From Sphingobium indicum BiD32 (GTDB lineage Bacteria > Pseudomonadota > Alphaproteobacteria > Sphingomonadales > Sphingomonadaceae), in assembly GCF_000382885.1 (NCBI RefSeq), contig NZ_CAVK010000077.1:1-35372 (forward strand): 35,372 bases of DNA, written 5' to 3'. The position numbers and the translations under genes were made by a program. How positions within the stretch are numbered: the stretch's first letter is position 1; the number at the start of each line of letters is the position of its first letter. Positions 1 to 8,818 of the stretch are shown one piece after another. Below the pieces are notes generated by a model that was given only the letters and a program-made list of their open reading frames with translations, ran no database searches and was not told where the DNA came from.

Positions 1-288
1 ACACAGGTAGCCATGGGCAAGACTGTGGCCGAACTCTGCACGGCTTGCGATTTCGATGTGGAAGACGGCCCCATGATGGGTAGTAGCGAGGTGCGCTTCG
101 CTGACACGTTGAAGACTGAGATACCCTATCGTGTATCAGGCGAGATTCTGGGGCTGGAGCGTAAGCGCAGCCGCAAGCTAGGCGTTATGGATGTCCTTAC
201 CTATCGCTTGCGCTTGCAACGCGAGGATGGCGTGCCAGTGCTGGAAACCGACAATGTATGGGTATTGCCTCGGAGGGATTTGGCATGA
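1..288 (+). CDS. FAS1-like/MaoC N-terminal hotdog dehydratase subunit, 5' partial
   Basis: The reading frame is open to the left edge, so the gene probably starts outside the window; an internal ATG at 13 leaves only 91 residues, while this hotdog type is usually about 150. The visible part, with FADTLKTEIPYRV and then a strand-rich stretch ending in VWVLPR, resembles the FAS1-like dehydratase half of two-subunit enoyl-CoA hydratases. Such subunits pair with a MaoC partner to hydrate 2-enoyl-CoA during degradation of steroid side chains or similar acyl-CoAs. The stop overlaps the start of the next gene in ATGA, which suggests translational coupling and a heterodimer. The family call is by pattern recognition; the substrate is unknown. 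Confidence 0.6.
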   Translation, partial: TQVAMGKTVAELCTACDFDVEDGPMMGSSEVRFADTLKTEIPYRVSGEILGLERKRSRKLGVMDVLTYRLRLQREDGVPVLETDNVWVLPRRDLA

Positions 289-680
289 CCTACACCGAGG
301 GCCAGACGTTACCCTCCTTCGTGATCGACAAAATCAATCCCGAAGCTATGAAGCAGTGGGCGATCTTCCTGGCTGATCCTAACCCCATCCATCTCGATGT
401 CGCAGCGGTCCGCGCCAAGGGGCTGGGTGACCGCGTCATCAATCAGGGGCCGATCAATGTCGCCTACATGATGAATGCCCTGTTACAGGCTTTCCCCGGT
501 GCGCGCATTGAATCTATGACCTCGCGCTTCCTCGACAATGTCTATGGGGGAGAAAAGATCATCGCCAGCGCCAGGATCGATGCTGTGGGTGAAGGGCGAA
601 TCAGCTGCTCCGTCACACTCGAGAGTGTGGATCGGGGTGCGGTTTGCTCGGCCAACGCGGTGATCCTTCCCAAGGAATAG
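285..680 (+). CDS. MaoC-family enoyl-CoA hydratase (hotdog) subunit
   Basis: The 131-residue protein begins at the ATG that overlaps the upstream stop; an earlier in-frame start at 258 would run into the upstream gene. Near residue 32 it has LADPNPIHLD, the R-hydratase signature in which Asp and His activate water for addition to the 2-enoyl-CoA double bond. A glycine-containing stretch (NQGPINVAYMMNALL) follows, as in hydratase 2 folds. Together with the coupled first gene it probably forms a two-subunit enoyl-CoA hydratase acting in the cytoplasm on CoA thioesters. The acyl-CoA synthetase and SDR genes nearby point the same way, although they lie on the other strand. The exact substrate cannot be read from the sequence. 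Confidence 0.75.
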   Translation: MTYTEGQTLPSFVIDKINPEAMKQWAIFLADPNPIHLDVAAVRAKGLGDRVINQGPINVAYMMNALLQAFPGARIESMTSRFLDNVYGGEKIIASARIDAVGEGRISCSVTLESVDRGAVCSANAVILPKE

Positions 681-1235
681 CTTGGAGGACGTGCATCCGG
701 GCAAACTACGGCTCACTCCAGCCAATCATACTTCCGCTTCCCGGAACTAGGCTCAGCCAACGGGGGCCGCGGCCTATCCAGCGCAGAACGGAAAACTGGA
801 TGGCTGGCTGGCAATCAGCGTGCTGCTTGGGCCACCGGTATTAGACCGGTGACGGCCACCATCGTCGCATCAGTCGACACCGTCGGACTTCCGATCGCCG
901 TCATTCTGTCGCCCACATAATAAAAAGGAAGGCGGACACTGCGCCGGCCGCCAGGTCAGCATGGCATTGCCGAGATAGGCAGGCTTTGGGGCGAGGTGAG
1001 CCATCGAACGCATTGCCCTACGCATCGATCGTGCTGCGGATGTCGGCAAAGCACCGACCGTTAGCGCTCCCAACAGCAACCAATCTTCGACAACTGGCGG
1101 CGGCGAAGCGCCCCTCCCCTGCAGTTACGACAGACGGACGAAGGGGCACCCGAACGCTATTACCAAGCAAAATCCACTTCGATTTACCCTGGATCGATGT
1201 CACCGCCATAATGCCACAGGCACGATATCCTCCTT
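681..1235. other. Intergenic region, no convincing gene
   Basis: Between the rightward hydratase pair and the leftward synthetase operon I see no credible coding frame. The short open frames on both strands lack a ribosome binding site and recognisable motifs. A perfect hairpin with 7-bp arms (CACCGGT at 833-839, ACCGGTG at 845-851) and a 5-nt loop lies about 150 bp after the hydratase stop. It may help end transcription but has no T-run. One minus-oriented KOPS-like octamer (CCCTCCCC) is at 1112-1119. Confidence 0.4.
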
Positions 1236-2897
1236 CTACCTTATTGACTGTGGCTTAACATCGATCTTCGCCTCCGGCTTGAAGTCTCTAGGCAATCTGA
1301 ATTTTTGAATCTTCGTCGCGCTCATTGGCCATTCTTCAACAAAGCGCACATATCTCGGGACTTTATAGCTCGCTATCTTGCCCAAACAATGTTCAATCAC
1401 CTCTTCGGCGCTCATCGTCTCGCCGAATCTGAGCTCAATATAAGCTGCCACGACCTCAACCAGCCTGTCATCGGGAGCCGCCACCACCTGCGCCATCTTG
1501 ATCTTAGGATGCCGCGTCAGAAAGCTCTCAACCTCTGCGGCAGCGACATTCTCCCCGCCGATCTTGAGCATGTCCTTGATACGATCCGCATAAGCAAGCT
1601 GGCCATCCTGATCAATCCAGCCGACATCACCTGTACGAAGCCATCCATCGGGAAGCAGCACTTTCGCTGACTGCTCAACATCCTTAAAATAGCCAGAGAA
1701 GATCGGCCCCTTGATGAGAATCTCCCCGCGTGTACCGATAGGCACGTCTTTCAGCGTATCAGAATCAGCAATTCGGACAGCGAAGCCGGGCAAAGGTCTG
1801 CCCACTCGCTCGACGCGTTGGTCGAGGGTGTCGTCCGGGCTCGACATCGTGCAAATACCACCACACTCGGTCAAACCATAACAGGCGATCTGGCGAGCAC
1901 CAGGGATTGCAGCCGCGAATTTTCGCAACAGATCGGGGGCTCCGATGGTCAGTTGCAAACGCAAGCTCGAAAGGTCGCGTGTGCAAAAATCGGGATGGTC
2001 GATCAACGAGGCGGTCAGCGCAGGAAAGGCTGGATAGCAGACAGTTGCCTTGACGCGTTCCATCTCCGCAAGGGCGCCCCCAGCTTCAAAATGGGTCTGG
2101 CACACGAAAGTTGCACCAATTTGCCGGCACGCGTTGAGCGGCAGGTGCGAAGAAAGGTGATACAAGGGCAGCGGGTTCCAGAAGACGTCGTCAGCATTGA
2201 GCTGCAAGCGTTCGGCGATTCCCCCCGAAACCTGGCACAGCGAACGATGCGTGATCATGCAAGCCTTGGGCAGCGCAGTCGTGCCCGAGGAAAAGATAAC
2301 GAAGGCCGTATCTTCAGGGCAGACGGCCCCGATAATCCGGCCCAGTTCTTCATTTTGGACGTCCGCTCCAGCCGCAGCAAAATCGGTCTCGTTTGGCCAA
2401 GCGCTATCCTCGGGCGCCCCAAACAGAAACACCTGGCCTAACTGGGGTGCCGAAGCCGCCGTCAAGAGCTTGGTCTTTTCCCAAGTAGCCAGTTCCGGAA
2501 AGCATTCGGACAGGATCCCCTGCAAATCCACATGCCGGCGGGCTGCGTCTGTTGTGAAGAGTACCTTGATGTTGGCATGATCCACAACATATCGCAGTTC
2601 GTCGCCACGATAGCGGGCGTTGAGCACAACAGCGCAAGCCCCAATGAGGTTGAGAGCCCCACACAAAATCACATAGTCCCAGCAGTTGGGCATCAGAATG
2701 CCGACGTGATCGCCACGTCGGATACCGATGCCCGTCAGACTACGCGCGCAGTCAACCGTTTGACGTGCAAACTCCGCGTAATCCGCCTGCTGTTCCCCTA
2801 ATATGAGTGCGGCGTTGCCAGGCCATCGTCGCGCAGAATCGACGATCGAATAGCCAATCGTTCCCCGCGAGGGCACAAGGCCCGCCACGATTTCCAT
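1236..2897 (-). CDS. Acyl-CoA synthetase (AMP-forming, FadD-like)
   Basis: The 553-residue protein belongs to the ANL superfamily, which activates a carboxylic acid to acyl-AMP and then to acyl-CoA. The P-loop-like motif SSGTTALPK lies around residue 205, IKGPIFSGYFKD near 400, the hinge region WLRTGDVGWIDQDGQLAYADR near 425, and KIGGENVAAAEVE after it. A C-terminal KIQKF-type lysine completes a full-length enzyme. I chose the ATG at 2897 because AGGAG sits just before it, overlapping the stop of the upstream gene, and the protein then begins at a normal family N-terminus; the frame itself extends 54 codons further. It is the last gene of a three-gene leftward operon with SnoaL-like and SDR genes. 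The acid substrate is unknown; a steroid, terpenoid or aromatic side-chain acid is plausible from context. Confidence 0.88.
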   Translation of the reverse strand: MEIVAGLVPSRGTIGYSIVDSARRWPGNAALILGEQQADYAEFARQTVDCARSLTGIGIRRGDHVGILMPNCWDYVILCGALNLIGACAVVLNARYRGDELRYVVDHANIKVLFTTDAARRHVDLQGILSECFPELATWEKTKLLTAASAPQLGQVFLFGAPEDSAWPNETDFAAAGADVQNEELGRIIGAVCPEDTAFVIFSSGTTALPKACMITHRSLCQVSGGIAERLQLNADDVFWNPLPLYHLSSHLPLNACRQIGATFVCQTHFEAGGALAEMERVKATVCYPAFPALTASLIDHPDFCTRDLSSLRLQLTIGAPDLLRKFAAAIPGARQIACYGLTECGGICTMSSPDDTLDQRVERVGRPLPGFAVRIADSDTLKDVPIGTRGEILIKGPIFSGYFKDVEQSAKVLLPDGWLRTGDVGWIDQDGQLAYADRIKDMLKIGGENVAAAEVESFLTRHPKIKMAQVVAAPDDRLVEVVAAYIELRFGETMSAEEVIEHCLGKIASYKVPRYVRFVEEWPMSATKIQKFRLPRDFKPEAKIDVKPQSIR

Positions 2898-2904
2898 TCC
2901 GAAA

Positions 2905-3327
2905 TTACTCCTTGGCCGCAAAAATGGTGTCGCGAACGCCAATCTTCCAAGCGCCGTCTTCGACCACGAACCGATCGACATATTTGGCGATCGCGTAAGG
3001 TGCTTCGAGTTTAGGCTGCCCCGCGTGGTTCTGCCGATAGCTACGATAGACAGTGACATAGGACACTGCCTCGGCCGATTCCGGACCCGTCACGGTCACC
3101 AACAGATTGCTTGCCGCGTGGACCAGGGGATCGGTAGTCAGTACATCGAAGAATGCCTTGATCGCCGCGCGCCCCTTGATCTCCCCGGTATCCGGCCGGC
3201 TGAGAACACCGTTTTCCGCAAACAGCGTGACCAGTCGCTCGAACTGGCGCGTGTCCACATATTCGCAATATTCCAACATCAATCTCTTGCAATCATGCTC
3301 CGCAATAAGTGTCGCCAAGTCAGTCAT
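2905..3327 (-). CDS. SnoaL-like/NTF2-fold protein
   Basis: The 140-residue protein has the NTF2/SnoaL cone-fold pattern: an N-terminal helix with YCEYVDTRQFERLVTLFAENG, then GRAAIKAFFDVL, HAASNLLVTV, and a C-terminal YVDRFVVEDGAWKIGVRDT. Family members serve as small isomerases, hydratases or dehydratases, or as binding proteins, in steroid, polyketide and aromatic metabolism. Its length is typical. It lies 44 bp after the SDR gene and 7 bp before the synthetase, so it is almost certainly co-transcribed and acts on the same substrate series. The active-site chemistry cannot be assigned from sequence alone. Confidence 0.75.
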   Translation of the reverse strand: MTDLATLIAEHDCKRLMLEYCEYVDTRQFERLVTLFAENGVLSRPDTGEIKGRAAIKAFFDVLTTDPLVHAASNLLVTVTGPESAEAVSYVTVYRSYRQNHAGQPKLEAPYAIAKYVDRFVVEDGAWKIGVRDTIFAAKE

Positions 3328-3371
3328 AACCGTCTCCTTTCCACAATATCAGCTCTGCCTCGTCGCGTTAG

Positions 3372-4127
3372 TCACAACGACAGCCCGCCATCGGCGATCA
3401 AGGTCTGCCCGGTGATGAACCCTGCCTCCGACGAGCAGAGGAACGCTACCGCTCCTGCGATGTCTTCGCCATCACCGAACCGCTGTAATGGAGTGTTGCG
3501 TCGACTATTCTCCCAAATCTCGGACGAATAAATCGTCTCCATCAACTGCCCACCGATGCCTACCCGCATAATCCCAGGAGCAACGGTATTGACTCGCACA
3601 CCATAGCGTCCCTCTTCTTTGGCCACGGCCCGGCACAGCGCTTCCGTCCCAGCCTTCGGCACGCTGGAAAGTGCATCGCCGATGACAAACCTGTGCGGCG
3701 CCACTGAGCCCACATTGACAATGCTTCCGCCTGTTTCGCGCAGAATTGGCAAGGCGTAACGCACCAAGGCAATGAACCCCATTAATTCGGTTTGCACCGC
3801 CTCGTGCCACTCCTCCGCCTGCAGCCTAGATACATAGACTTGCGGGATATGCATCCCGGAGGAAAAAATGATCGTACGAAGCGCCCCACTGCGCTTGTGA
3901 GCAGCTTGAAGAACTTCCTCGAGACGATTCTCGTCCCCGATATCGAGCTGGTGCGAGGCAATAGAACACTTGTCGCTCAATTCCTCAGAAAGACCCGCGG
4001 CAGCGGTAGCATTCCTCCGGAACGTCAAGTCCAGATAGGCCCAGTCCTGCGCAAGGCGCCGAACGATCGCACTACCAAGGCCGCCCGATCCACCAATAAC
4101 GATCGCGCCGCCCTTTTCGCTTTTCAT
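3372..4127 (-). CDS. Short-chain dehydrogenase/reductase family protein, catalytic Tyr replaced
   Basis: The 251-residue protein has a Rossmann N-terminus with GGSGGLGSAIVRRLA, the NVGS strand that normally carries the catalytic serine, VRVNTVAPGIM, and a C-terminal FLCSSEAGFITGQTLIADGG. These are classical SDR features. The start at 4127 is set by a good ribosome binding site (GGGGAAGAA) just upstream; the frame extends 17 codons further without one. The usual YxxxK motif reads SSVPK here: the lysine is kept but the tyrosine position is serine, so ordinary alcohol dehydrogenase or ketoreductase chemistry is doubtful. It is the first gene of the leftward operon. It could be a divergent enzyme or a binding protein on the SDR fold. 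Confidence 0.8.
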   Translation of the reverse strand: MKSEKGGAIVIGGSGGLGSAIVRRLAQDWAYLDLTFRRNATAAAGLSEELSDKCSIASHQLDIGDENRLEEVLQAAHKRSGALRTIIFSSGMHIPQVYVSRLQAEEWHEAVQTELMGFIALVRYALPILRETGGSIVNVGSVAPHRFVIGDALSSVPKAGTEALCRAVAKEEGRYGVRVNTVAPGIMRVGIGGQLMETIYSSEIWENSRRNTPLQRFGDGEDIAGAVAFLCSSEAGFITGQTLIADGGLSL

Positions 4128-4818
4128 ATATTCTTCCCCGAAATGGACTTCCGCTTTGCATTGCCGTCGAACCTTCACCGTGCAGTCGCTTCACGACACC
4201 TATCCAAAGGCCAGTGCTTCACTCAGCACCTTCCGCAGGTTGATCTAGGCAGATTGGAGCCTCCAGAACTTCTGACACTCATCAGCGGAATCGACTCGGA
4301 GGCAGCAGCACAAGCACGCCTAACGAGGCTCGATCTCGTCTGACGCTAAATCGGCCACCAGACTCGACAGATCGTCACCATCTTGAGCGTAGTAAAACGC
4401 CTTTAGGATTCGCATCCGCCAATCGGAAAACCCCAAAGATCAGCGCGCGATAGGAACCCTGGGGTTGCCGACGGCGCATGTGGACGAAATAGGTGGACCG
4501 CAGCCACGTCCACATTCCAGGATGCTATGAAATCAATCTAGGCAACCAACCGCCATTAGATAGGCGCGCCGACCATTCAGGAAGTGGATGGCTTAGAAAT
4601 CCAGCAGATCGACTCAAAGGGAAGTGTGAAATTCGATGGCACCAGCCGGAAGTCCAGCCCACTTCAGGATATACCGGCACGTCGCCCGCTGGACGTTCGT
4701 CCGCGCTCAAATCCTGAGACATGGACAGTGAGACATCCAGGCCAACACACCTTCTTTAGTTAATCGTGAGTTAACTCCCGATCGCAACTATCGACCTACC
4801 TTCCCCTAGGAGCGATGT
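4128..4818. other. Long intergenic region upstream of the SDR operon and cytochrome gene
   Basis: This 691-bp stretch separates the divergent SDR operon and cytochrome c gene, so it should carry both promoters. No full gene is visible. A leftward 31-codon frame (4320-4415, product beginning MRILKAFYY) looks coding-like, but its extension is blocked upstream by a stop; it may be a remnant of a lost gene. An inverted repeat at 4478-4515 is listed separately. AGGAG at 4807-4811 is the ribosome binding site of the cytochrome gene. Confidence 0.4.
4478..4515. promoter_or_regulatory. Inverted repeat, possible operator
   Basis: ATGTGGACG at 4478-4486 and its exact reverse complement CGTCCACAT at 4507-4515 are separated by 20 bp. 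A further copy of the GTGGAC core lies between them at 4493. The spacing suits a dimeric regulator better than an RNA terminator, and there is no T-run. It is about 350 bp from the SDR start and 300 bp from the cytochrome start, so its target is unclear. Confidence 0.3.
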
Positions 4819-5250
4819 ATGAAGTTTCCAATCTCTAATTCCGCACTGATCTTCGGATTATTGGCCTTGGCGACATCCGTTACTGTGAGCGGACAAACCA
4901 ACACTTCTAACGCTCCGCGAAGGAGCAACCCGCCCTCCCCTCTGGAACGGCAAGGTGAAAGGTTGTTCGCGCAGCAATGTGCAGTCTGCCACAACGTAGC
5001 CAGGGGCACTCCAAACAAATCAGGTCCCACGCTTAGCGGCATGTTTGGAACTAAGGTTGGCAGTCGGCCAGGGTTCAACTACTCCCCCGCTCTCAAAGGG
5101 GCAAATTATCGGTGGACCGATGCCAAACTGGATGCGTTTCTTTCCAGTCCTCAAAAGGCGGTTCCCGGCAATCGCATGCCCTTCGCAGGCATCAAGTCTG
5201 CAGAGTCGCGCCATGCACTTGTCACTTACCTTAAAGCAGTAACCCGGTAG
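4819..5250 (+). CDS. Class I cytochrome c, exported
   Basis: The 143-residue protein has an N-terminal hydrophobic segment (ALIFGLLALATSV, residues about 9-21), consistent with a Sec signal for periplasmic export. A low-complexity Ser/Pro/Asn linker follows. The haem-binding motif CAVCH is near residue 54, and the candidate distal methionine is in GNRMPFAGI. The length and the spacing from haem motif to methionine fit mitochondrial-type small cytochromes c that carry single electrons between dehydrogenases and oxidases. AGGAG 8 bp upstream supports the ATG. It stands alone, followed by the ETF pair. A role in passing on electrons from the nearby catabolic dehydrogenases is inferred only. A minus-oriented CCCTCCCC octamer falls in the linker codons. 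Confidence 0.88.
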   Translation: MKFPISNSALIFGLLALATSVTVSGQTNTSNAPRRSNPPSPLERQGERLFAQQCAVCHNVARGTPNKSGPTLSGMFGTKVGSRPGFNYSPALKGANYRWTDAKLDAFLSSPQKAVPGNRMPFAGIKSAESRHALVTYLKAVTR

Positions 5251-5548
5251 GATTTTTTCCATAGTTCGACGCACTTTCAGCCGCACTGAAAGGACGCCGA
5301 TATGCCCGTCCTATGCGGGGACACCCTTGTTGATCTTCTCAATGCCGCACCGCAAATCCGGCACTTGCTCAAACGCAACTCGCAGACTCATCAATCGCAG
5401 CCGACTGGCCGTTGGATAGGTTTCAATGGCCACCCCAGACCCAAAGCAGGCCCGGCTATCCACAACAATGCTCTCACGTAGAGCAATGGCAAAGTTGGTG
5501 CATCTTAGTTTCCGCAAAGCCATCCGAACCTAGGAAGTCGAACAGAAG
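5251..5548. other. Intergenic region before etfB
   Basis: I see no convincing gene in these 298 bp. A leftward open frame of 70 codons at 5311-5523 has no clear ribosome binding site and no motif I recognise. It might be the tail of a degraded regulator, but I cannot support that. The etfB promoter is expected here. Confidence 0.35.
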
Positions 5549-6295
5549 ATGAAGATCATCGTCCCTGTAAAGCGGGTGATCGATTACAACGTGAAGCCGC
5601 GGGTAAAAGCTGACGGCACGGGAGTCGATCTCGCTAACGTCAAGATGAGCATGAATCCCTTTGATGAAATCGCCGTTGAAGAAGCAATCCGCCTGAAGGA
5701 AAAGGGTGTCGCGAACGAGATTGTCGTGGTTTCCGTGGGCCCCGCGAAGGCACAGGAAACGCTGCGCACCGCGCTCGCCATGGGCGCCGACCGCGCTATC
5801 TTGGTGCAGACCGACGATGAGGTCGAGCCGCTGGCCGTCGCAAAGATCCTCAAGGCGATCGACGACGAGGAACAGTCGGGCCTGGTGATCTTAGGCAAAC
5901 AGGCGATCGACGACGACAGCAACCAGACCGGCCAGATGCTCGCCGCGCTGCTTGGTCGTCCGCAAGGCACCTTCGCCTCGGAAGTCACGATCGATGGCAA
6001 TTCGGTCATGGTGAAACGTGAAGTCGATGGAGGCCTGGAAACGGTCAAGCTGACGCTGCCCGCGATCATCACCACCGACCTGCGTCTCAACGAACCGCGC
6101 TATGCCTCGCTGCCTAACATCATGAAGGCAAAGTCGAAACCCCTCGCGAACAAGACCCCCGCCGACTATGGCGTCGAGACAGCGCCGCGCCTCAAAACCC
6201 TGCAGGTGTCTGAACCGCCAGTGCGCAGCGCCGGCATCAAAGTCGCTGACGTCGATGCGCTGGTCGCCAAGCTCAAGGAACTGGGAGTAGCCTGA
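5549..6295 (+). CDS. etfB: Electron transfer flavoprotein beta subunit
   Basis: The 248-residue protein starts [19 protein letters not shown] and contains [19 protein letters not shown] and [13 protein letters not shown]. It also has [19 protein letters not shown], the AMP/FAD-proximal signature of EtfB, and [31 protein letters not shown]. Length and order match housekeeping-type (group 1) EtfB. With EtfA it takes electrons from acyl-CoA dehydrogenases and other flavin dehydrogenases and passes them to ETF:quinone oxidoreductase. Its stop overlaps the etfA start (TGATG), so the two are translated together. Placement beside catabolic genes suggests a copy serving that pathway, but an acyl-CoA dehydrogenase is not visible in the window. 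Confidence 0.96.
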   Translation: MKIIVPVKRVIDYNVKPRVKADGTGVDLANVKMSMNPFDEIAVEEAIRLKEKGVANEIVVVSVGPAKAQETLRTALAMGADRAILVQTDDEVEPLAVAKILKAIDDEEQSGLVILGKQAIDDDSNQTGQMLAALLGRPQGTFASEVTIDGNSVMVKREVDGGLETVKLTLPAIITTDLRLNEPRYASLPNIMKAKSKPLANKTPADYGVETAPRLKTLQVSEPPVRSAGIKVADVDALVAKLKELGVA

Positions 6296-7227
6296 TGTCC
6301 AAGACGCTCGTCTGGGTCGAACACGACAACGCTTCCATCAAGGACGCCACCCTCTCCGCGGTCAGCGCCGCGTCACAACTCGGCGAAGTCCACCTGCTCG
6401 TCGCGGGTTCGGACTGCGCCGCGGTAGCCGATGCTGCCGCAGGAATAGCAGGCGTGGGCAAGGTCCACCTCGCGGACGACGCGGCCTATGCCAACGCATT
6501 GGTCGAGAACGTAGCGCCGCTGATCGTCAGCCTGATGGACAGTCATGACGCCTTCGTAGCCCCCGCCACGAGCAACGGCAAGAACATCGCGCCACGTGTC
6601 GCTGCGCTGCTCGACGTCGCGCAAGTGTCGGAAATCCTGTCGGTCGAGGGACCCAAGACCTTCACTCGCCCGACCTACGCCGGCAATGCCATCGCCGTGG
6701 TCGAATCGAGCGACGCCAAGCTGGTCGTCACGGTGCGCGGCACGGCCTTTGCCAAGGCGGAGGCGACTGGCGGTTCCGCAAGCATCGAAGCCATAACAAG
6801 CACCGGCGATGCTGGTCTCTCCAGCTTTGTCAGCGCGGAAATCGCCAAGAGCGAGCGTCCCGAGCTCACCGCCGCGAAGATCATCGTCTCTGGCGGCCGA
6901 GCCCTCAGAGACGGTGACACCTTTGAAGCCATGATCTTCCCCCTCGCCGACAAGCTTGGCGCCGCCGTAGGTGCCAGCCGCGCCGCCGTCGACGCGGGCT
7001 ACGTGCCCAACGACTACCAGGTCGGCCAGACCGGCAAGATCGTCGCACCGGAAGTGTATGTCGCCATCGGTATTTCGGGAGCGATTCAGCACCTGGCCGG
7101 CATGAAGGACTCCAAGACCATCGTAGCCATAAACAAGGACGAGGATGCCCCGATCTTCCAGATCGCCGATATCGGCCTCATCGCCGACCTATTCAACGCC
7201 GTGCCGGAACTCACCGGAAAGCTTTAA
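6295..7227 (+). CDS. etfA: Electron transfer flavoprotein alpha subunit
   Basis: The 310-residue protein shows the EtfA layout. A variable N-terminal domain is followed by a C-terminal FAD-binding domain with [20 protein letters not shown], then [20 protein letters not shown] and [18 protein letters not shown]. These match the conserved FAD signature that grips the flavin used to shuttle electrons to the quinone pool. The length is typical. Its ATG overlaps the etfB stop by one base, a common etfBA arrangement, and no gap or frameshift is seen. Transcription may end near the hairpin at 7281-7311. Confidence 0.96.
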   Translation: MSKTLVWVEHDNASIKDATLSAVSAASQLGEVHLLVAGSDCAAVADAAAGIAGVGKVHLADDAAYANALVENVAPLIVSLMDSHDAFVAPATSNGKNIAPRVAALLDVAQVSEILSVEGPKTFTRPTYAGNAIAVVESSDAKLVVTVRGTAFAKAEATGGSASIEAITSTGDAGLSSFVSAEIAKSERPELTAAKIIVSGGRALRDGDTFEAMIFPLADKLGAAVGASRAAVDAGYVPNDYQVGQTGKIVAPEVYVAIGISGAIQHLAGMKDSKTIVAINKDEDAPIFQIADIGLIADLFNAVPELTGKL

Positions 7228-7280
7228 ACCGCGAATGAGAGCTGGGATAGCTCACGTGGCACACTTGGCCGTAATTAGCG

Positions 7281-7311
7281 TCCCGCCGCTGAAAGAGCGC
7301 ATTGGCGGCGG
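7281..7311. terminator. Hairpin after etfA, possible terminator
   Basis: CCCGCCGC at 7281-7288 pairs perfectly with GCGGCGGG at 7304-7311 across a 15-nt loop, about 55 bp after the etfA stop. There is no following T-run, so it may be a Rho-dependent or processing structure rather than a classical terminator. Confidence 0.3.
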
Positions 7312-7414
7312 GTTGGCGCGGATCCGTACAGGACGATCCCCACAACGAGATGCGCCATGGTCACATTAGCGTAGCTGAAGCGTCCCGGGTTTTCCGGAGG
7401 CGGTTTCATTTGAG

Positions 7415-8323
7415 TCATGCGACCATATCGAGGTTCTCTTTGGCTGCATAGTAATTGGCTTCGGCCTCGGCGGGCGGGATATGCCCGATGGGGCCGAACA
7501 GGCGCTGGTTGTTGAACCAATCGACCCAGCGCAGGGTTGCCATTTCGACAGCCGATACGCTCGGCCAGGATCGCTGCCGCCAGATGACTTCTGCTTTGTA
7601 GAGACCGTTGATCGTCTCGGCCAAGGCATTGTCATAGCTGTCGCCGACGCTGCCGACTGACGGGACGAGGTTGGCCTCTGCCAGGCGCTGGGTGTAGTTC
7701 ATGGCGAGGTATTGGGTTCCCCTGTCACTGTGATGGATCAGCCCGTCCTCGGCACTTGGTCTGCGGGCATGGATCGCCTGCTCCAGGGCATCCAGCACGA
7801 AGCCCGCCGTCGCCGAGGTGCTGACCTTCCAGCCCACGATCCGCCGAGCGTAGGCATCGATCACAAACGCAACGTAGACGAACCCCGCCCAGGTATGGAC
7901 GTAGGTAAAATCGACCACCCACAGCGCATTGGGCCGGCTGACGCGGAACTCGCGGTTGACCTTGTCGAGCGGGCACGGTGCCTTGGGGTTGCTGACGGTG
8001 GTGACTGTCGTCTTGCCCCGCCGCACGCCTGCAAGGCCCATGGCGCGCATCAGCCGCTCCACGGTGCACTTGGCGACTGCCACGCCTTCGCGGCGCAACT
8101 GGTGCCAGACCTTGCGCGTGCCGTAGAGGCCAAAGCTGGCATCGTGGACACGCTTGATGGCCTCGCGCAGCGCGTCGTCGCGGCGGGCACGGGCCGGTTG
8201 CCTGCCGGGATCGGCAAGCCGGGCAGCATGCTCGTGATAGGAGGACGGGGCGATCGCCAGTTCCCGGCAGATCGGCTCGATACCCAACTCCTCGCGGTGC
8301 GCGTCGATGAACGACATCACCAT
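7415..8323 (-). CDS. IS3-family transposase OrfB (DDE integrase core)
   Basis: The 302 residues from ATG 8323 include an HTH_21-type segment ([24 protein letters not shown]) and the rve integrase core with the three acidic residues in [21 protein letters not shown] and [13 protein letters not shown]. The IS3-type C-terminus has [19 protein letters not shown]. OrfB is normally made as an OrfAB fusion by -1 frameshifting. The T-run at 8353-8356 (read on the minus strand as TAT TTT GCT in the orfA frame) lets a Phe tRNA slip back one base, and the orfB frame is open across it. An independent ATG at 8323 is also possible. It catalyses excision and insertion of the element. Confidence 0.93.
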   Translation of the reverse strand: MVMSFIDAHREELGIEPICRELAIAPSSYHEHAARLADPGRQPARARRDDALREAIKRVHDASFGLYGTRKVWHQLRREGVAVAKCTVERLMRAMGLAGVRRGKTTVTTVSNPKAPCPLDKVNREFRVSRPNALWVVDFTYVHTWAGFVYVAFVIDAYARRIVGWKVSTSATAGFVLDALEQAIHARRPSAEDGLIHHSDRGTQYLAMNYTQRLAEANLVPSVGSVGDSYDNALAETINGLYKAEVIWRQRSWPSVSAVEMATLRWVDWFNNQRLFGPIGHIPPAEAEANYYAAKENLDMVA

Positions 8324-8643
8324 TTGCCGTGGCGGTCGAGCTCCGCCTGAGCAAAATATGCCGAGGCCTTGCGCAGGATCTCGTTGGCCCGGCGCAGCTC
8401 CTTCACCTCGCGTTCCAGCGCCTTGACCCGATCCCGGTCGCTGGCGGCCTGCGCCGCTGGACCCGCTCGTCGGCTCGCCTCCTCGCGACACCAGCGGCGC
8501 AACGTCTCGGTCGTGCAGCCGACCTTCCCGGCAATCGAACTCATCGCCGCCCACTCCGACGGGTAATCCCCCCGGTGCTCCTCCACCATCCGCACCGCAC
8601 GGTCGCGAAACTCAGGTGAAAACTTGTTCCTTGTAGCGCTCAT
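8317..8643 (-). CDS. IS3-family transposase OrfA
   Basis: The 108-residue protein opens [20 protein letters not shown] and contains a helix-turn-helix ([20 protein letters not shown]). A leucine-zipper-like coiled coil follows ([22 protein letters not shown]), the standard OrfA layout for binding the terminal repeats and dimerising. Its 3' end overlaps the orfB start by 7 bp. It lies just inside the right terminal repeat, as expected. Confidence 0.93.
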   Translation of the reverse strand: MSATRNKFSPEFRDRAVRMVEEHRGDYPSEWAAMSSIAGKVGCTTETLRRWCREEASRRAGPAAQAASDRDRVKALEREVKELRRANEILRKASAYFAQAELDRHGKW

Positions 8644-8693
8644 CGTGGCTCCTTCTCACAAATAGGAGCCTCCGGAAAACCCGGGACGCTTCA

Positions 8694-8818
8694 AGCCGAT
8701 CATCGAGCAGTTCGTTGTGAGAGTGCTTTTGCAGCTGTGCCGCATGTAGGCCGGCAGCCGCTGGATTGCGGAAACGTATCTTCGGATTTGCGACCTTCAC
8801 CTCGACCGGCGGGGCCAT
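8694..8818 (-). pseudogene. Short open frame interrupted near its 3' end by the IS3 element
   Basis: A leftward frame begins at ATG 8818 (product beginning MAPPVEVKVANPKIRFRNPA) and meets the IS at 8694. Joining across the IS with one AGC copy gives a stop only two codons after the junction, at 7366-7368. The original product would have been 43 residues, and the IS now alters its last residues. The ribosome binding site is weak and I do not recognise the peptide. It lies 41 bp after the recombinase stop and could belong to the same transcript, or be fortuitous. Confidence 0.3.

Larger units (their letters stand above)
7376..8693 (-). mobile_element. IS3-family insertion sequence (1318 bp), intact ends
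   Basis: Perfect 26-bp terminal inverted repeats lie at 7376-7401 and 8668-8693, beginning TGAAGCGTCCCGGG at each outer end and ending with the TG/CA dinucleotides typical of the IS3 family. A 3-bp direct repeat AGC flanks the element (7373-7375 and 8694-8696), the target duplication of a simple insertion. Inside are two overlapping leftward genes, orfA and orfB, in different frames. All parts look intact, so the element may still be active and the insertion recent. Its right end lies in a short leftward open frame downstream of the recombinase gene. Confidence 0.95.

Noticed and set aside
5311..5523. A leftward 70-codon frame before etfB, possibly a regulator tail
   Set aside because: No recognisable motif or ribosome binding site; cannot be supported as a gene or remnant.
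6373..7092. A 239-codon frame antisense to etfA
   Set aside because: etfA is certain; this frame is its complement and lacks any start signal.
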